Source: Chloroflexota bacterium (lineage in GTDB: Bacteria; Chloroflexota; Anaerolineae; Promineifilales; Promineifilaceae). From it: 7,148 nucleotides of DNA. Each line of letters opens with the position of its first letter. The stretch's first letter is position 1. A model generated the notes under the pieces. That model was given only the letters and a program-made list of their open reading frames with translations. It made no database searches and had not been told where the DNA came from. Shown in pieces: positions 6,945 through 7,148 of this stretch. The stretch covers positions 1 to 7,148 of the forward strand of contig JAAEOP010000342.1 in NCBI GenBank assembly GCA_024223125.1. The letters run 5' to 3'. Both the position numbers and the translations under genes were made by a program.

Positions 6945-7022
6945 ATGATCGCCAAAGATGAACTTAGACATGCTCGTTATGACCAAGCCTGCTGGTGGTT
7001 AGCGCAAGCCCTGAATGTTTAA
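6945..7022 (+). CDS. Possible 25-residue small protein coupled to the zinc protein
   Basis: ATG 6945 begins one base after the preceding stop codon and runs to TAA at 7020-7022. The sequence begins MIAKDELRHARYD and ends CWWLAQALNV, so it would be a single helix with a charged first half and an aromatic second half. GGTGA (6935-6939) could serve as a weak ribosome binding site, and the spacing suits translational coupling. The same frame stays open upstream inside the zinc gene, so a chance extension is quite possible. No known family is recognised. Confidence 0.3.
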   Translation: MIAKDELRHARYDQACWWLAQALNV

Positions 7023-7030
7023 TTTGCACG

Positions 7031-7080
7031 TAAGGAGATAAAGGTGTAAAAACTGGGGAACAACTAATCTTTAAGGAGAT
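7031..7080 (+). repeat. 9-bp direct repeat of a Shine-Dalgarno block (TAAGGAGAT twice)
   Basis: TAAGGAGAT occurs at 7031-7039 and again at 7072-7080, 41 bases apart. The second copy is the ribosome binding site for the ATG at 7088. The first copy precedes GTG at 7044-7046, which is followed at once by TAA (7047-7049), so it leads to no protein. The pair may be a duplicated leader, or the purine block may be a protein binding site near the element's right end. Confidence 0.5.
7044..7052. repeat. Right subterminal inverted copy of TTTTTACAC
   Basis: GTGTAAAAA at 7044-7052 is the exact reverse complement of TTTTTACAC at 261-269. It lies 41 bases inside the proposed right core, against 19 bases for the left copy, so the ends are not symmetric. 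A shared binding site for one of the recombinases or the TnpC-like protein is plausible. The AT-richness weakens the claim. Confidence 0.4.
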
Positions 7081-7086
7081 GTTCCC
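7056..7086 (+). promoter_or_regulatory. Inverted repeat framing the ribosome binding site of the downstream gene
   Basis: GGGAACA (7056-7062) and TGTTCCC (7080-7086) are perfect complements separated by 17 bases. In RNA they would form a hairpin with the AAGGAG ribosome binding site (7073-7078) in the loop, and the stem ends one base before the ATG at 7088. In DNA it is a two-fold operator-like site immediately next to the proposed crossover, so it could equally be recombinase arm sequence. Confidence 0.45.
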
Positions 7087-7087
7087 A

Positions 7088-7148
7088 ATGGCGAAACGAG
7101 GAAGACCCAAGAGAAGTAATCCCCAGGCAGAACGAAAAATCTTCAAGG
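7088..7148 (+). CDS. 5' end of a gene starting MAKRGRPK (partial; probable repaired target gene)
   Basis: ATG 7088 has an excellent ribosome binding site (AAGGAG, 7073-7078, nine bases upstream) and opens 20 codons to the window edge, beginning Met-Ala-Lys-Arg-Gly-Arg-Pro-Lys-Arg and ending Arg-Lys-Ile-Phe-Lys. The start is very basic, with an RGRPK stretch resembling an AT-hook, which hints at nucleic-acid binding, but too little is visible to name it. The first four codons repeat the stranded start at 230-241 with a single silent difference (GCT against GCG). I infer that the body of the gene is host DNA and that its new leader and start come from the right end of the element. The alternative is an ordinary neighbouring or cargo gene. 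Confidence 0.6.
   Translation, partial: MAKRGRPKRSNPQAERKIFK
7094..7099. repeat. Putative right attachment core (attR), AAACGA
   Basis: Direct repeat of the AAACGA at 236-241, within the longer match CAATGGC-G-AAACGA (7086-7099). If both cores are correct, the element spans one core plus 242-7093, about 6.86 kb. The circular excised form would then join the sequence before 7094 to the sequence after 241 across one copy of the core. This is inferred from the repeat and the shared coding frame. Confidence 0.5.

Larger units (their letters stand above)
242..7099 (+). mobile_element. Tn554-like element with three tyrosine recombinases
   Basis: A single-direction block of overlapping or closely spaced genes (tnpA-like, two tnpB-like, tnpC-like, zinc protein, possible small ORF) bounded by the direct repeat AAACGA. 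There is no resistance or metabolic cargo, so this is close to a bare recombination module. Internal spacing is -14, +12, +12 and +18 bases, consistent with one polycistronic message from near 316. No transposase-style terminal inverted repeats are seen, as expected for tyrosine recombinase elements. The recombinase content is certain from catalytic motifs. The Tn554 affiliation rests on gene order, protein sizes and the TnpC-like partner. The exact ends are inferred. Confidence 0.65.

Noticed and set aside
6512..6955. Leftward 147-codon frame opposite the zinc protein gene
   Set aside because: The + strand frame has ordered cysteine pairs and a ribosome binding site. The opposite frame has neither and overlaps two genes.
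1..7148. CRISPR array, tRNA or rRNA gene, or resistance cargo
   Set aside because: No regularly spaced repeats, cloverleaf or rRNA-like sequence was seen, and every long frame is accounted for by the recombination module.

Overview
The window is almost entirely one compact, rightward mobile element built around three tyrosine recombinases. The gene order and small last genes resemble the Tn554 family (tnpA-tnpB-tnpC), but here the large TnpB-type recombinase is present twice. GC content is moderate (slightly over 50% by eye), and TTG and GTG starts are used. Nothing in the window fixes the host. The style would suit an environmental bacterium such as a member of the Chloroflexota, but that is a guess.

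Layout. Positions 1-235 look like host flank: a perfect 23-bp hairpin repeat (68-90), a strong intrinsic-terminator-like hairpin (168-196), and a well-formed Shine-Dalgarno and ATG (216-232) that open a reading frame dying after five codons (MAKRQ-stop). Positions ~236-354 hold the element's left end, with repeated TTTTTACA motifs and a TATACT box. Five tightly packed genes follow: a TnpA-like recombinase (355-1716), two paralogous TnpB-like recombinases with C-terminal four-cysteine motifs (1703-3934 and 3947-6091), a TnpC-like HTH/coiled-coil protein (6104-6574) and a cysteine-rich putative zinc protein (6593-6943). A possible 25-codon ORF (6945-7022) comes next. The last ~120 bases hold repeats and the start of a new gene beginning MAKRGRPK (7088 onward, cut by the window edge).

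The most informative observation is at the edges. The dead ORF on the left and the living gene on the right share CAATGGC[T/G]AAACGA (228-241 and 7086-7099). The simplest reading is that the element inserted at codons 3-5 of a MAKR-GRPK... gene. On this reading the original leader and start codon are stranded on the left, while the right end of the element supplies a new ribosome binding site, ATG and first codons. That would define both ends (an element of about 6.86 kb), a 6- or 7-bp crossover core and a target-gene-repair strategy, all from this sequence. It is an inference and has not been tested against an empty site.

Working model: the three recombinases and the TnpC-like protein form the integration/excision machinery, expressed as one translationally coupled operon from a promoter just inside the left end. 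The zinc protein and the small ORF are accessory genes of unknown role.
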